NCBI GenBank assembly: GCA_002279825.1
Contig: NCCV01000003.1
Coordinates: 739,643-803,642 of the forward strand
Source: Sphingomonadales bacterium 12-68-11
GTDB taxonomy: Bacteria > Pseudomonadota > Alphaproteobacteria > Sphingomonadales > Sphingomonadaceae
DNA: 64,000 nucleotides
Direction of reading: 5' to 3'
In this document: positions 8,742-16,818 of the stretch, in pieces
Layout: every line of letters begins with the position of its first letter
Position numbering within the stretch: the first letter of the stretch is position 1
Notes under the pieces: generated by a model
What the model saw: only the letters and a program-made list of their open reading frames with translations
What the model was told of the DNA's origin: nothing
Databases searched by the model: none
Made by a program: the position numbers and the translations under genes

Positions 8742-9658
8742 GGCTGGTCCTGTAGGGCCTCTCTCGGGCGCCCGGCAAGCGCGGCGACGACGATCCCGGC
8801 CAGGATCAGCGCCATGCCGGCAAAGTGGAACGGGTGTAGCGCCTCGCCGAGCAGGCCGGCCGACAGCAAGGCGCCGAACAGCGGCATCAGCGTGATCGCC
8901 TGCCCGGTACGCGACGCGCCGAGGACGCCGGCCGCGTGGTTGTAGATGAAGTACGACAGCAACGAAGGCAGCAGGCAGACGTAAAGAAACGCTCCGGCCA
9001 CGTTCGGTGTCAGAACCACGGTGTGCCCGGCCTGCCATTCCATCGCCGCGAGCGGCGCCATCGCCAGCATGCCGATCGCGAACGTCGCGGCGATGAAGCT
9101 GACCGGGGAGATCGCCGGCCGCAGCTTCAGGAACACCGTGTAGAGCGCCCAGGCCAACACGGCGGCGAGCACCAGCCCGTCGCCGCGCCCGAAATGCAGC
9201 CGCAGCGCCGCGCCCGGATCGCCTTCGAACACGATCACCACCACGCCGAGCACCGAGGCCAGCACGCCGAGTTGCTGCCCCCGGCCCGCGCGCGCGCCGA
9301 AGAACAAGCGGTCGGCGAGCATGACCGCCGGCGGGATCGCCGCCTGGAGCAGCAGCGCGTTGGTCGCGGTGGTGTAGTGCAGGCCCGAATAGAGCAGCGC
9401 GTTGAACGCGGCGATGCCGAGCAATCCGAGCGCCAGAATCGGCTTCCAGCCGCGCCGGATCGCCGGCCAGTCGCGGCGGAGCGGGCCGATCGCGAACGGC
9501 AGCAGCACCAGGCTCGCCCCGGCCCAGCGCACGAACGCGAGCGTGAACGGCGCCACGTCATCGCGCACCGCGCGCCCGACGATCGAATTGCCGGCCCACA
9601 GCAGCATGACCAGCACCAGCAGGGCGAGAGCGCGAAGTTGGCGGCGGTCGGCGGGCAT
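8738..9658 (-). CDS. DMT-superfamily (EamA) transporter
   Basis: A 306-residue inner-membrane protein with about ten transmembrane segments arranged as two EamA repeats: the first begins ALLVLVMLLWAGNSIVGRAV with the family-typical W-x-N, the second begins near LVLAAVLAWALYTVFLK. EamA proteins are mostly exporters of metabolites or amino acids; the substrate cannot be told from sequence. The start MPADRRQ was preferred over an upstream ATG because the latter extends into a palindromic repeat. Its stop overlaps the ubiE start by 4 bp. Any link with quinone synthesis is only by operon. Confidence 0.88.
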   Translation of the reverse strand: MPADRRQLRALALLVLVMLLWAGNSIVGRAVRDDVAPFTLAFVRWAGASLVLLPFAIGPLRRDWPAIRRGWKPILALGLLGIAAFNALLYSGLHYTTATNALLLQAAIPPAVMLADRLFFGARAGRGQQLGVLASVLGVVVIVFEGDPGAALRLHFGRGDGLVLAAVLAWALYTVFLKLRPAISPVSFIAATFAIGMLAMAPLAAMEWQAGHTVVLTPNVAGAFLYVCLLPSLLSYFIYNHAAGVLGASRTGQAITLMPLFGALLSAGLLGEALHPFHFAGMALILAGIVVAALAGRPREALQDQP

Positions 9659-9710
9659 CGCGTGAGCCGTAGACGCGATTTCGGTCCAACCAAACCCTGG
9701 TCCCCGGCCC

Positions 9711-9801
9711 CTCGTCATTGCGAGGAGGCGAAGCCGACGCGGCAATCCAGGGCGGTAGCGCCCGACGCCCTGGATTGCCGCGCTACGCTCGCAATGACGA
9801 G
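9711..9801. repeat. Intergenic palindromic repeat between the DMT gene and mutM
   Basis: Perfect 14-bp outer inverted arms (CTCGTCATTGCGAG at 9711-9724 and its complement at 9788-9801) and 12-bp inner arms (GCAATCCAGGGC at 9742-9753, complement at 9767-9778) form a two-level cruciform of about 90 bp. The word GTCATTGCGAG...GCAATCCAG is characteristic of a dispersed extragenic repeat known from many proteobacterial genomes. It sits between divergently transcribed genes, close to the presumed promoters. Confidence 0.85.
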
Positions 9802-9840
9802 AGAGTTGTTGCGGATACTCCCCCCCGCTATCGCGCGGCG

Positions 9841-10656
9841 ATGCCCGAACTGCCCGAAGTCGAGACCACGGTGCGCGGCCTCGCGCGGTTCCTCGACGGG
9901 GAGCGGATCGAACGGGTCATGCTCAACCGGCCCGACATGCGCTTCGCGTTTCCGCAAGGCCTGGTGCAGAACATCACTGGGGCGCGGGTGACCGGGCTCG
10001 GCCGGCGCGCCAAGTACGGGCTGATCCATACCGATCGCGGCACCACGCTGGTGTTCCATCTCGGCATGAGCGGGCGCTGGCGGATCGACCCGGCGGAACC
10101 CGGCAAGCACGATCACCTCGTAATCGAGACCGCCGCGCACCGTTTCGCGCTCAACGACGCACGCCGGTTCGGGTTCGTCGATCTGGTCGAGACCGCCGCG
10201 CTCGACGCCTGGCCGGCCTTCGCCGCGCTCGGCCCCGAGCCGCTCGGGCCGGGCCTGACGCCCGCGCATCTCCACGCCGCGCTCACGAACCGCAAGCCGG
10301 CAATCAAGCTCATGCTGCTCGACCAGCGGATCGTCGCCGGGCTCGGCAACATCTATGTCTGCGAGGCACTGTGGCGGGCGCGGATCGATCCGCGCAAGAC
10401 GGCGGGCACGGTGTCCCGCCCGGCGCTGACGCGGCTGGTGCCCGCGATCCGCGAAGTGCTCGAGCAGTCGATCGGGGACGGCGGCTCGAGCTTGCGCGAC
10501 TATGCCCGCCCCGACGGCGAACTCGGTTACTTCGCGTCACGATTCGCGGTCTATGGCCGCGAGGGGCAATCGTGCCAGCGGGACGACGGCGGCGCGGTGC
10601 GGCGCATCGTGCAGGGCGGCCGCAGCACCTGGTACTGCCCTAAGTGCCAGCGTTGA
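9841..10656 (+). CDS. mutM: Formamidopyrimidine-DNA glycosylase (MutM/Fpg)
   Basis: Bifunctional DNA glycosylase/AP lyase that removes 8-oxoguanine and other oxidised purines. The mature N-terminus PELPEVETTVRGL, with Pro2 and Glu3 catalytic, fixes the start. Other family marks are the H2TH region (LLDQRIVAGLGNIYVCEAL) and the C-terminal zinc finger ending in GRSTWYCPKCQR. The length, 271 residues, is normal. One oddity: the first zinc-ligand pair, normally CxxC, reads SCQRDDGG, so one of the four expected cysteines seems absent. The gene lies downstream of a palindromic repeat and stands alone. Confidence 0.95.
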   Translation: MPELPEVETTVRGLARFLDGERIERVMLNRPDMRFAFPQGLVQNITGARVTGLGRRAKYGLIHTDRGTTLVFHLGMSGRWRIDPAEPGKHDHLVIETAAHRFALNDARRFGFVDLVETAALDAWPAFAALGPEPLGPGLTPAHLHAALTNRKPAIKLMLLDQRIVAGLGNIYVCEALWRARIDPRKTAGTVSRPALTRLVPAIREVLEQSIGDGGSSLRDYARPDGELGYFASRFAVYGREGQSCQRDDGGAVRRIVQGGRSTWYCPKCQR

Positions 10657-10767
10657 GCGTGGAGTCGGTCCGCTATCGGCGCACCGCAAGGCCGAACGGC
10701 CGCGGCGCCCTTCGGCGCGGAAGCCAAGGGCCCGGACGGGCCCGCCGGCGTTTGAGGCTGCAAAGGA

Positions 10768-10796
10768 TTGACGATTTCGCCCCTCGCCGGTAAGGG
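10768..10796 (+). promoter_or_regulatory. Possible rpsT promoter
   Basis: TTGACG at 10768-10773 followed by a 17-nt spacer and TAAGGG at 10791-10796 resembles a housekeeping alphaproteobacterial promoter, about 90 bp ahead of the rpsT start. The -35 is good and the -10 poor. The same 11-mer AAGGATTGACG recurs about 70-80 bp before the dnaA start codon. Confidence 0.35.
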
Positions 10797-10884
10797 CCCC
10801 GCTTTCCGGCGGCTTGCCTGCCGCTTTCGTTTTTAGAACCGGACAGCATTTTCGGCCGCACGGCGGCCCGAGACGAGGACAGAT

Positions 10885-11145
10885 ATGGCCAATACGCCGC
10901 AAGCCAAGAAGCGCATCCGCCGCAACCAGAACCGCGCCGAGATCAACGGCGCCCGCATCAGCCGCGTGCGCAGCTTCGTGAAGAAGGTCGAGACCGCGAT
11001 CGCCGGCGGCGACAAGGCGACGGCCGAAGCGGCGCTTAAGGCCGCCCAGCCCGAACTGGCGCGCGGCGTGGCCCGCGGCGTGCTCCACAAGAACACCGCC
11101 TCGCGCAAGATGAGTCGCCTGAGCAAGCGAGTCGCGGTGCTCTGA
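10885..11145 (+). CDS. rpsT: 30S ribosomal protein S20
   Basis: Small basic protein of 86 residues that binds 16S rRNA early in assembly of the 30S subunit. The start [17 protein letters not shown] is almost diagnostic, and [16 protein letters not shown] near the end is the conserved C-terminal helix. A GAGGACAG ribosome-binding site lies 5-12 nt upstream of the ATG. A strong terminator follows about 40 bp after the stop. Position directly upstream of dnaA is a common arrangement in alphaproteobacteria. Confidence 0.97.
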   Translation: MANTPQAKKRIRRNQNRAEINGARISRVRSFVKKVETAIAGGDKATAEAALKAAQPELARGVARGVLHKNTASRKMSRLSKRVAVL

Positions 11146-11186
11146 GCCGCGGCCGGGAGGCCGATCCAGAGAACGAAATTGGAACG

Positions 11187-11217
11187 GAGCCGGCGCGAAA
11201 ATCGCCGGCTCTTTTTA
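11187..11217 (+). terminator. rpsT terminator
   Basis: Stem GAGCCGGCG / CGCCGGCTC with a short AAAA-containing loop, immediately followed by TTTTTATTT on the plus strand. Canonical rho-independent form; it separates rpsT from dnaA transcription. Confidence 0.9.
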
Positions 11218-11629
11218 TTTGTGGTTACTGTCCGCGCTACTGTTGGGAAAAACGAGCGATTCCCGCGATTCGCCGAACTGTAACAATCATTTCTTTTTAG
11301 ATTCAACATCTTGAACGCGTCTCTGCGGGTCCGCGACGAGTCAAGACTGAATATTTAGAAAAATTTGCAGCCGTCGGCTTGCCCCCTCTGACGAGCCGTT
11401 CATAACGGCCTCCCGGCGGGGTGATCCACCCATGCCGCCAACATAGACACGATAATCGGGGCAACTCGCGAAACCGTTCGGTTCGCGGGACGGGGAAGCG
11501 TTTCCCCGGCGTTCGGGCATCGGAGGAGATTGAAGCGCGGCTTCAGGACAAGGATTGACGGGGATGATTCGGATGGGACCGCATGCTGGCCGGTCGGGCT
11601 CGGCCAGCCGAGAGGGTGCAGGGGAAGAC
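11218..11629 (+). promoter_or_regulatory. dnaA leader with a cluster of GANTC sites
   Basis: The 412-bp region from the rpsT terminator to the dnaA start has no convincing gene. It is locally AT-rich (about 11280-11370) and carries GANTC, the CcrM methylation sequence, at 11258, 11267, 11300 and 11338, with one more at 11566. Four sites in 85 bp is far above the roughly 1 per 256 bp expected. In Caulobacter, dnaA transcription depends on GANTC methylation state (established knowledge). I saw no cluster of DnaA-box nonamers, so I do not call an origin here. Confidence 0.5.
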
Positions 11630-13066
11630 ATGGAAGAAAAGGAAGCGTTGGACCTGGCTGCCGACTGGGCGGACATCGTCCAGGGCCTGCGTAAGGATCT
11701 CGGGCACCAGCTGTTCAGCCAGTGGATCCGGCCGATCCAGCTCGGCAACTTCTGCAAGGACACCGGCACGCTCAGTCTCTACTTGCCGACCGAATTCTCC
11801 GCGAACTGGGTGCAGGACCGCTTTCTCGACCGGCTCTCGCTGGCGTGGAAGATCGCCCGCAGCGAAGTGCGCAACGTCCGGATCGGAGTCCACCCCGGCC
11901 GCCGCAAGCTCGCCGATCTCGATCTCAAGGGCGAGGACGGCTTCGGCCACCGCGCCGCCAACGACGGCCCGCACGGCGCGCTGAGCGGTTCGATCTCCGG
12001 CGCACTGGCGATGGAATCGATCGGCGACGACGGGTTCACCTCGTCGGTCGGGCTCGATCCTTCGCTGACGTTCGCGGCCTTCGTGTCGGGCACCACCAAC
12101 GTGCTGGCCAAGAACGCCGCAGAGCGCATGGCCAGCCCGGAAAAGCCGCAGTTCAGCCCGCTCTACCTCAAGGCCGCGACCGGCCAGGGCAAGAGCCACC
12201 TGCTCCACGCGATCGGGCACACCTACCTGCAGGCCCACCCGCGCGCGCGGATCTTCTACTGCAGCGCCGAGCGTTTCATGGTCGAGTTCGTCTCGGCGCT
12301 GAAGCAGAACGAGATGATCGAGTTCAAGGCGCGGCTGCGCGGTTTCGACCTGCTGCTGGTCGACGACATCCAGTTCATCATCGGCAAGGCCAGCGCGCAG
12401 GAAGAGCTGCTCTACACGATCGACGCGCTGCTGGCCGAGGGCAAGCGCTTGGTGTTCGCCGCGGACCGCGCCCCGCAGGCGCTCGACGGGGTCGAGCCGC
12501 GCCTGCTGAGCCGGCTCAGCATGGGCCTCGTCGCCGACATCCAGCCGGCCGACATCGAGCTGCGCCGCCAGATCCTGCAGTCGAAGCTGGTCCGCTTCGC
12601 CCCGCTGGACGTGCCGGCCGACGTGATCGAGTTCCTCGCGCGGACCATCAACCGCAACGTGCGCGAACTGGTCGGCGGGCTGCACAAGCTGATCGCCTAT
12701 GCCCAGCTCACCGGCCAGGAGGTCTCGCTCCAGCTCGCCGAGGAGCAGCTCACCGACATCCTCTCGGCCAACCGCCGTCGGATCACGATCGACGAGATCC
12801 AGCGCACGGTGTGCCAGTTCTACCGCATCGACCGCAGCGAGATGTCGTCCAAGCGCCGCGCCCGTGCGGTGGTGCGCCCGCGTCAGGTGGCAATGTACCT
12901 CGCCAAAGTGCTGACCCCGCGCTCCTACCCCGAGATCGGCCGCAAGTTCGGCGGGCGCGACCACTCGACCGTGATCCACGCGGTCCGGCTGATCGAGGAC
13001 TTGCGCAAGCGCGACGCCGACATGGACGGCGACGTGCGCAGCCTGCTGCGGCAATTGGAGAGCTGA
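11630..13066 (+). CDS. dnaA: Chromosomal replication initiator DnaA
   Basis: AAA+ ATPase that binds DnaA boxes and opens the replication origin. The 478 residues give domain I (about 1-90, WADIVQGLRKDLGHQLFSQWIRP), a linker, the AAA+ domain with Walker A ending GQGKSHLLHAIGH (Lys188), Walker B LLLVDDIQF and NVRELVGGLHKL, and domain IV with the DNA-binding signature GRDHSTVIHA around residue 444. The ATG was chosen for its AGGGGAAG ribosome-binding site and domain I fit; an in-frame upstream extension looks non-coding. The Walker A begins KAATGQGKS rather than GGxGxGKT. It is likely monocistronic. Confidence 0.96.
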   Translation: MEEKEALDLAADWADIVQGLRKDLGHQLFSQWIRPIQLGNFCKDTGTLSLYLPTEFSANWVQDRFLDRLSLAWKIARSEVRNVRIGVHPGRRKLADLDLKGEDGFGHRAANDGPHGALSGSISGALAMESIGDDGFTSSVGLDPSLTFAAFVSGTTNVLAKNAAERMASPEKPQFSPLYLKAATGQGKSHLLHAIGHTYLQAHPRARIFYCSAERFMVEFVSALKQNEMIEFKARLRGFDLLLVDDIQFIIGKASAQEELLYTIDALLAEGKRLVFAADRAPQALDGVEPRLLSRLSMGLVADIQPADIELRRQILQSKLVRFAPLDVPADVIEFLARTINRNVRELVGGLHKLIAYAQLTGQEVSLQLAEEQLTDILSANRRRITIDEIQRTVCQFYRIDRSEMSSKRRARAVVRPRQVAMYLAKVLTPRSYPEIGRKFGGRDHSTVIHAVRLIEDLRKRDADMDGDVRSLLRQLES

Positions 13067-13077
13067 GAGTTGGAGCC

Positions 13078-13200
13078 CGTCCTTCGAGACGGGCCTTCGC
13101 CACGCTGCTTCGCAGCTACTCGGTCCCTCCTCGGGATGAGCGACGCCCCCGTGGACCGCTCATCCTGAGGAGCGGACGGGACTGAGCCTGTCGAAGGCCC
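13078..13200. repeat. Intergenic palindromic repeat downstream of dnaA
   Basis: Inverted arms CTCCTCGGGATGAG (13127-13140) and CTCATCCTGAGGAG (13159-13172) match at 13 of 14 positions. An outer pair (CCTTCGAGAC-type at 13081 and GTCGAAGG at 13190) extends the fold. The words CTCATCCTGAGGAGC and TTCGAGAC belong to a dispersed extragenic repeat frequent in alphaproteobacteria. It fills most of the dnaA to ThiF/MoeB gap and may act as a transcript end. Confidence 0.75.
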
Positions 13201-13262
13201 GGCCGCGTCTCGAGGGACGCCGGATGTCGACACGCCGCCCACGGGCTGCCAACAGCCTTGTC

Positions 13263-14036
13263 ATGGCCCTTCCCCCCGATCGTCTCGACCGCTTCGCCCG
13301 CCACATCGTGCTGCCCGAGATCGGCGGCGCGGGGCAGTCGCTGCTGGCGCGGGCGCATGTGGTGCTGGTCGGGATCGGCGGGATCGGCAGCCCTGCCCTG
13401 CAGTACCTCGCGGCCGCCGGGATCGGCGCGCTCACGCTGATCGACGACGACACGGTCGATCCCTCCAATCTCCAGCGCCAGACGATCTATCGGGAAAGCG
13501 AGGCCGGGCACGGCAAGGCGGAACTGGCGGCCTTGTGGGTGGCGGGCCTCGATTCCGAGATCGCCGTCCGCCTGTGCGCGCGGCGCCTGAACGCCGAAAA
13601 TGCGAGCGACCTGATCGTGGGAGCCGACCTGGTGCTCGACGGCTGCGATAACTTCGCCACCCGGCTCGCGGTGTCGGACGCGTGCGTGGCGGCCGGCGTG
13701 CCGCTGCTGAGCGCAGCGGTCGGCCGCTTCCAGGGCCAGGTCGGCGCCTTTGCCGGGCACTTGGCGGGCCAGCCCTGCTACCGCTGCTACGTCGGCGATG
13801 CCTTCGACGCCGACGACTGCGATACCTGCGCCGAAGACGGCATGCTCGGCGCGATGGCCGGCTGGGCGGGCACCTTCGCCGCGCTCCAGGCGATCCGCGT
13901 GCTGCTGGCGCCGGTTGGCGGCCTGGGTGAGGCGCAATTCGGCAGGCTCCACCTCCTTGACGGCCTTGCGCCCTCGTTGCGGACGCTCAGCATCGCCAAG
14001 GATCCGGGATGCCGGGCCTGCGGGGCGGGGTGTTAG
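13263..14036 (+). CDS. ThiF/MoeB/HesA-family adenylyltransferase
   Basis: E1-like enzyme that adenylates the C-terminal Gly-Gly of a small sulfur carrier (MoaD or ThiS) for molybdopterin or thiazole synthesis. The 257 residues start FARHIVLPEIGGAGQ, followed by the nucleotide-binding GIGGIGSPALQYLAAAGIG, DDDTVDPSNLQRQTIY with the family Asp and Arg residues, and DGCDNFATRL. Zinc-binding pairs CYRC and CRAC are present, the latter at the very C-terminus. No rhodanese domain is attached. The ATG at MALPPDRLDRF was preferred to an upstream one lying at the edge of the repeat. MoeB versus ThiF cannot be decided here, as no carrier gene is adjacent. Confidence 0.9.
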   Translation: MALPPDRLDRFARHIVLPEIGGAGQSLLARAHVVLVGIGGIGSPALQYLAAAGIGALTLIDDDTVDPSNLQRQTIYRESEAGHGKAELAALWVAGLDSEIAVRLCARRLNAENASDLIVGADLVLDGCDNFATRLAVSDACVAAGVPLLSAAVGRFQGQVGAFAGHLAGQPCYRCYVGDAFDADDCDTCAEDGMLGAMAGWAGTFAALQAIRVLLAPVGGLGEAQFGRLHLLDGLAPSLRTLSIAKDPGCRACGAGC

Positions 14037-14135
14037 CGGGCATCTTTCGACCCCGCCTTCTCGCATTGCCAGGTTGTTGGGTGCGTGCAATGCTCAGGCT
14101 TGGCCTGGTTGCTATCCCACGAGGGCTGAAGGGCA

Positions 14136-14519
14136 ATGCGCAAGCGTTCAGTCACGATTGCCGCGGGTTTGCTCGCGGTGTGGGGCGTGTGGCGCTTTGG
14201 GGCCCACGCCTGGCATCCTGTAAAGGAACGATACTTCGCCTACGCGATCGAGTCCTGCACGAAACAGTACGGGCTTGAGCAAATCCACTGGATCGACGTG
14301 CCGGCATTCGACGCCCGGGTAAGCCACTTCGTAGCTCAGAATCCGCCAGAGCTTGCTGTCCAAGACTGCATCCGCCGATCGGCGGGCATCCTCATGCGCA
14401 AGGACACGTCCCCGCGAGGCTCGCAGCCGACCATAGAATTCGTTGTCACCGACGATCATCTTGAAGTGGGTTCCCCCAAGCGACAGGTGTACTACGCGTA
14501 CATCCAGCCCACCGACTAG
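14136..14519 (+). CDS. Small membrane-anchored protein of unknown function
   Basis: 127 residues. A basic start (MRKRS) and a single hydrophobic segment (about residues 6-22) suggest a signal anchor with the rest in the periplasm. No family recognised. Two cysteines at CTKQY and DCIRRS could pair. The ATG has an AAGGG ribosome-binding site 5 nt upstream. The gene is convergent with the Sir2 gene and its stop overlaps the latter's last codons by 4 bp. It is read as real because of the ribosome-binding site, the coherent anchor and the exact fit between neighbours; the evidence is otherwise thin. Confidence 0.55.
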   Translation: MRKRSVTIAAGLLAVWGVWRFGAHAWHPVKERYFAYAIESCTKQYGLEQIHWIDVPAFDARVSHFVAQNPPELAVQDCIRRSAGILMRKDTSPRGSQPTIEFVVTDDHLEVGSPKRQVYYAYIQPTD

Positions 14520-15229
14520 GTCTCTAGCACTTCCTCCACCCACGCAGGTACCAGTTCGCTCGCCGGGCCGAGCCGGCTCTCGTCGAACCACTGCGAACCC
14601 TGGCTGCGCTCCAAGTTGAGTTCGAGCGTGCGCGCGCCGTGGCTTGCCGCCTGCTGGACGAACCCTGCCGCCGGGTAGACCGCGCCCGAAGTGCCGATCG
14701 AGACGAACAGGTCGGCGCGAGCCAGCGCGGCGAAGATGCGCTCCATCTGGTAAGGCATCTCGCCGAACCACACGATGTCGGGCCGCAGCGCCGCCGCGCC
14801 GCAGGCCGGGCACGGCGGCCCGTCGCGCAAGGTGCCGGCCCAGGGGTGCCGCGCATCGCAGGCCGTACACCACGCGCTGAGCGCCTCGCCGTGCATGTGC
14901 AGCACGCGGCTCGCCCCGGCGCGCTCATGCAGGTCGTCGATGTTCTGAGTGACGATGAGAAGTTCGCCCCGCTCGGTCTTGGCCCACTCGGCATCCAGCC
15001 TTGCGAGCGCCGCGTGCGCCGCGTTGGGCTGCGCCGCGAGCACGTTCTCGCGCCGCGCATCGTAGAATCGCTGCACCAGGTCGGGATCGCGGCGGAAGCC
15101 CTGCGGGGTCGCGACCTCTTCGATCGGATAGTCTTCCCACAGCCCATCCTCGGCGCGAAAGGTCCTCAGGCCGCTTTCGGCACTGATTCCGGCCCCGGTG
15201 AGGATCGCGATATTGCGGATTTCAGCCAT
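14516..15229 (-). CDS. cobB: NAD-dependent protein deacylase, Sir2 family
   Basis: Class III sirtuin removing acyl groups from lysines with NAD+ as co-substrate. The 237 residues show GAGISAESGLRTFR (NAD pocket), TQNIDDLHERAG, the catalytic His in HMHGE, and a four-cysteine zinc module (CTAC and CPAC). FGEMPY and GTSGAVYPAAG follow as in bacterial CobB. The start MAEIRNIAIL places the Rossmann strand at residue 5; an ATG three codons earlier is possible. It is divergent from dapB with only 34 bp between start codons, so the promoters overlap. Confidence 0.93.
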   Translation of the reverse strand: MAEIRNIAILTGAGISAESGLRTFRAEDGLWEDYPIEEVATPQGFRRDPDLVQRFYDARRENVLAAQPNAAHAALARLDAEWAKTERGELLIVTQNIDDLHERAGASRVLHMHGEALSAWCTACDARHPWAGTLRDGPPCPACGAAALRPDIVWFGEMPYQMERIFAALARADLFVSIGTSGAVYPAAGFVQQAASHGARTLELNLERSQGSQWFDESRLGPASELVPAWVEEVLET

Positions 15230-15263
15230 TCCCCGCATGAAGCAGCCGCAAACCGGAGGCGCA

Positions 15264-15992
15264 ATGGCCAGGATCGGCATCATCGGCAGCGAAGGGCGCA
15301 TGGGCCAGGCCTTGGTCAGCGCCATCGCGGCAGCGGGTCACGAGGTGACCGGCGGGATCGACCGCGGCGGCGATGCCGCGGGCCTCGCCGATCACAGCGA
15401 CGCGCTGCTCGATTTCTCGGCGCCCGCGGCGCTGGAAAGCAATCTCCACGCGGCGATCGGCGCGGGTATCCCGATCCTGGTCGGGACCACCGGGCTCGGC
15501 GACGCGCACCACACCGCGATCGACCGTGCCGCACACGCGATCCCGGTGCTGCAGACCGGCAATACCTCGATCGGCGTGACCCTGCTCGCGCATCTGGTGC
15601 GCGAAGCCGCCGGGCGGCTCGGCCCGGGCTGGGACGTCGAAGTGCTCGAGATGCACCACCGCATGAAAGTCGACGCGCCGAGCGGCACCGCGCTGCTGCT
15701 CGGCGAAGCGGCCGCCGAAGGGCGCGGGGTCGATTTCTTCTCGGCGAATGGCCCGGCGCGTTACGGCCACGGAGGCGCGCGCGAGCCGGGCACGATCGGC
15801 TTCGCGAGCCTACGCGGCGGCACGGTGGCGGGCGAGCACAGCGTGATCCTCGCCGGCGAGCACGAGCGGCTGGTGCTCTCACACGTGGCCGAAGACCGCA
15901 CGATCTTTGCCCAGGGCGCGGTGCGCGCGGCAGAATGGCTGATCGGCAAGCCCGCCGGGCGTTACCGGATGGATCAGGTGCTCGGGCTCTGA
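15264..15992 (+). CDS. dapB: 4-hydroxy-tetrahydrodipicolinate reductase
   Basis: NAD(P)H-dependent reductase of the diaminopimelate/lysine pathway. The 242-residue protein begins MARIGIIGSEGRMGQALV with the nucleotide-binding GxxGRMG and carries the substrate and catalytic signature EMHHRMKVDAPSGTALLL (the two His and the Lys). GGTVAGEHSV and HVAEDRTIFAQGA are typical C-terminal elements. A CGGAGG ribosome-binding site precedes the chosen ATG; an earlier in-frame ATG would overlap the divergent Sir2 gene. nth follows after 24 bp on the same strand. Confidence 0.96.
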   Translation: MARIGIIGSEGRMGQALVSAIAAAGHEVTGGIDRGGDAAGLADHSDALLDFSAPAALESNLHAAIGAGIPILVGTTGLGDAHHTAIDRAAHAIPVLQTGNTSIGVTLLAHLVREAAGRLGPGWDVEVLEMHHRMKVDAPSGTALLLGEAAAEGRGVDFFSANGPARYGHGGAREPGTIGFASLRGGTVAGEHSVILAGEHERLVLSHVAEDRTIFAQGAVRAAEWLIGKPAGRYRMDQVLGL

Positions 15993-16016
15993 CGCCGGGG
16001 TCATGACGCCGCAAGC

Positions 16017-16682
16017 ATGACCCGGGACCAGATCTTCGAGTTCTTCCGCCGCCTGGCGGAGGACAACCCCTCGCCCGAGACCGAGCTCGAATTCGGTAAC
16101 ACCTACCAGCTCCTGGTCGCGGTGGTGCTCAGCGCGCAAGCGACCGACGTGGGGGTCAACAAGGCGACGCGCCGGCTGTTCGCCGACGTGACCACGCCCG
16201 CGCAAATGGTCGCGCTCGGCGAGGACGGCCTCAAGGCGCACATCAAGACCATCGGGCTGTTCAACTCGAAGGCCAAGAACGTCATCGCGCTCAGCGAGCG
16301 GCTGATGGCCGAGTTCGCGGGCGAAGTGCCGCGCGACCGCGACACGCTGGTCACGCTGCCGGGCGTCGGCCGCAAGACCGCCAACGTGGTCATGAACTGC
16401 GCCTTCGGCGACGAGACGTTCGCGGTCGACACGCACGTGTTCCGCGTCGGCAACCGCACCGGCCTCGCCCGCGGCAAGACCCCCGAGCAAGTCGAGGCCA
16501 AGCTCGAGAAGCGCGTGCCCCAGCCGTTCCGTCGCCACGCGCATCACTGGCTGATCCTGCACGGCCGCTACACCTGCAAAGCCCGCGTGCCCGAGTGCTG
16601 GCGCTGCCCGGTGAGCGACTTGTGCGCCTACAAGCCGAAAACCCCCGCGCCGCGCGCAAGAGCGCCCCTTGCCGCTGCCTGA
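16017..16682 (+). CDS. nth: Endonuclease III (DNA glycosylase/AP lyase)
   Basis: Removes oxidised pyrimidines and cleaves at abasic sites. The 221 residues contain the helix-hairpin-helix LPGVGRKTANVVMN with the catalytic Lys, the catalytic Asp in VDTHVFRV, and a complete [4Fe-4S] site with spacing C-x6-C-x2-C-x5-C (CKARVPECWRCPVSDLC). It follows dapB closely and is probably co-transcribed. An ATG 14 bp upstream opens a five-codon frame that stops at the nth ATG (ATGA), so a tiny coupled leader peptide is possible. Confidence 0.96.
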   Translation: MTRDQIFEFFRRLAEDNPSPETELEFGNTYQLLVAVVLSAQATDVGVNKATRRLFADVTTPAQMVALGEDGLKAHIKTIGLFNSKAKNVIALSERLMAEFAGEVPRDRDTLVTLPGVGRKTANVVMNCAFGDETFAVDTHVFRVGNRTGLARGKTPEQVEAKLEKRVPQPFRRHAHHWLILHGRYTCKARVPECWRCPVSDLCAYKPKTPAPRARAPLAAA

Positions 16683-16725
16683 GGCTCCCGCTATAGGCCC
16701 CGCTCGCGCCAGCGCGGCCGCATCC

Positions 16726-16818
16726 GGAGACGTGGGTGAGTGGCTGAAACCAACGGTTTGCTAAACCGTCATACCGGGATTACTGGTATCGAGGGTTCGA
16801 ATCCCTCCGTCTCCGCCA
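16726..16818 (+). tRNA. tRNA-Ser (anticodon GCU)
   Basis: A 93-nt class II tRNA with 7-bp acceptor stem GGAGACG/CGTCTCC, anticodon GCT at 16760-16762 in the loop TTTGCTAAA closed by ACGG/CCGT, a long variable arm (ATACCGGGATTACTGGTAT), T-arm GAGGGTTCGAATCCCTC and encoded G-CCA 3' end. The long extra arm and anticodon identify a serine tRNA for AGC/AGU codons. Confidence 0.97.

Noticed and set aside
11218..11629. Replication origin next to dnaA
   Set aside because: AT-rich patch but no cluster of DnaA-box nonamers; in alphaproteobacteria the origin is often elsewhere.
11543..13054. Open frame of 503 codons antisense to dnaA
   Set aside because: Pure shadow of the high-GC dnaA gene: no family motif, and the plus strand shows full DnaA domains.
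14148..14873. Open frame antisense across the small membrane protein and Sir2 end
   Set aside because: Out of frame with the Sir2 gene on the same strand and lacks any motif.
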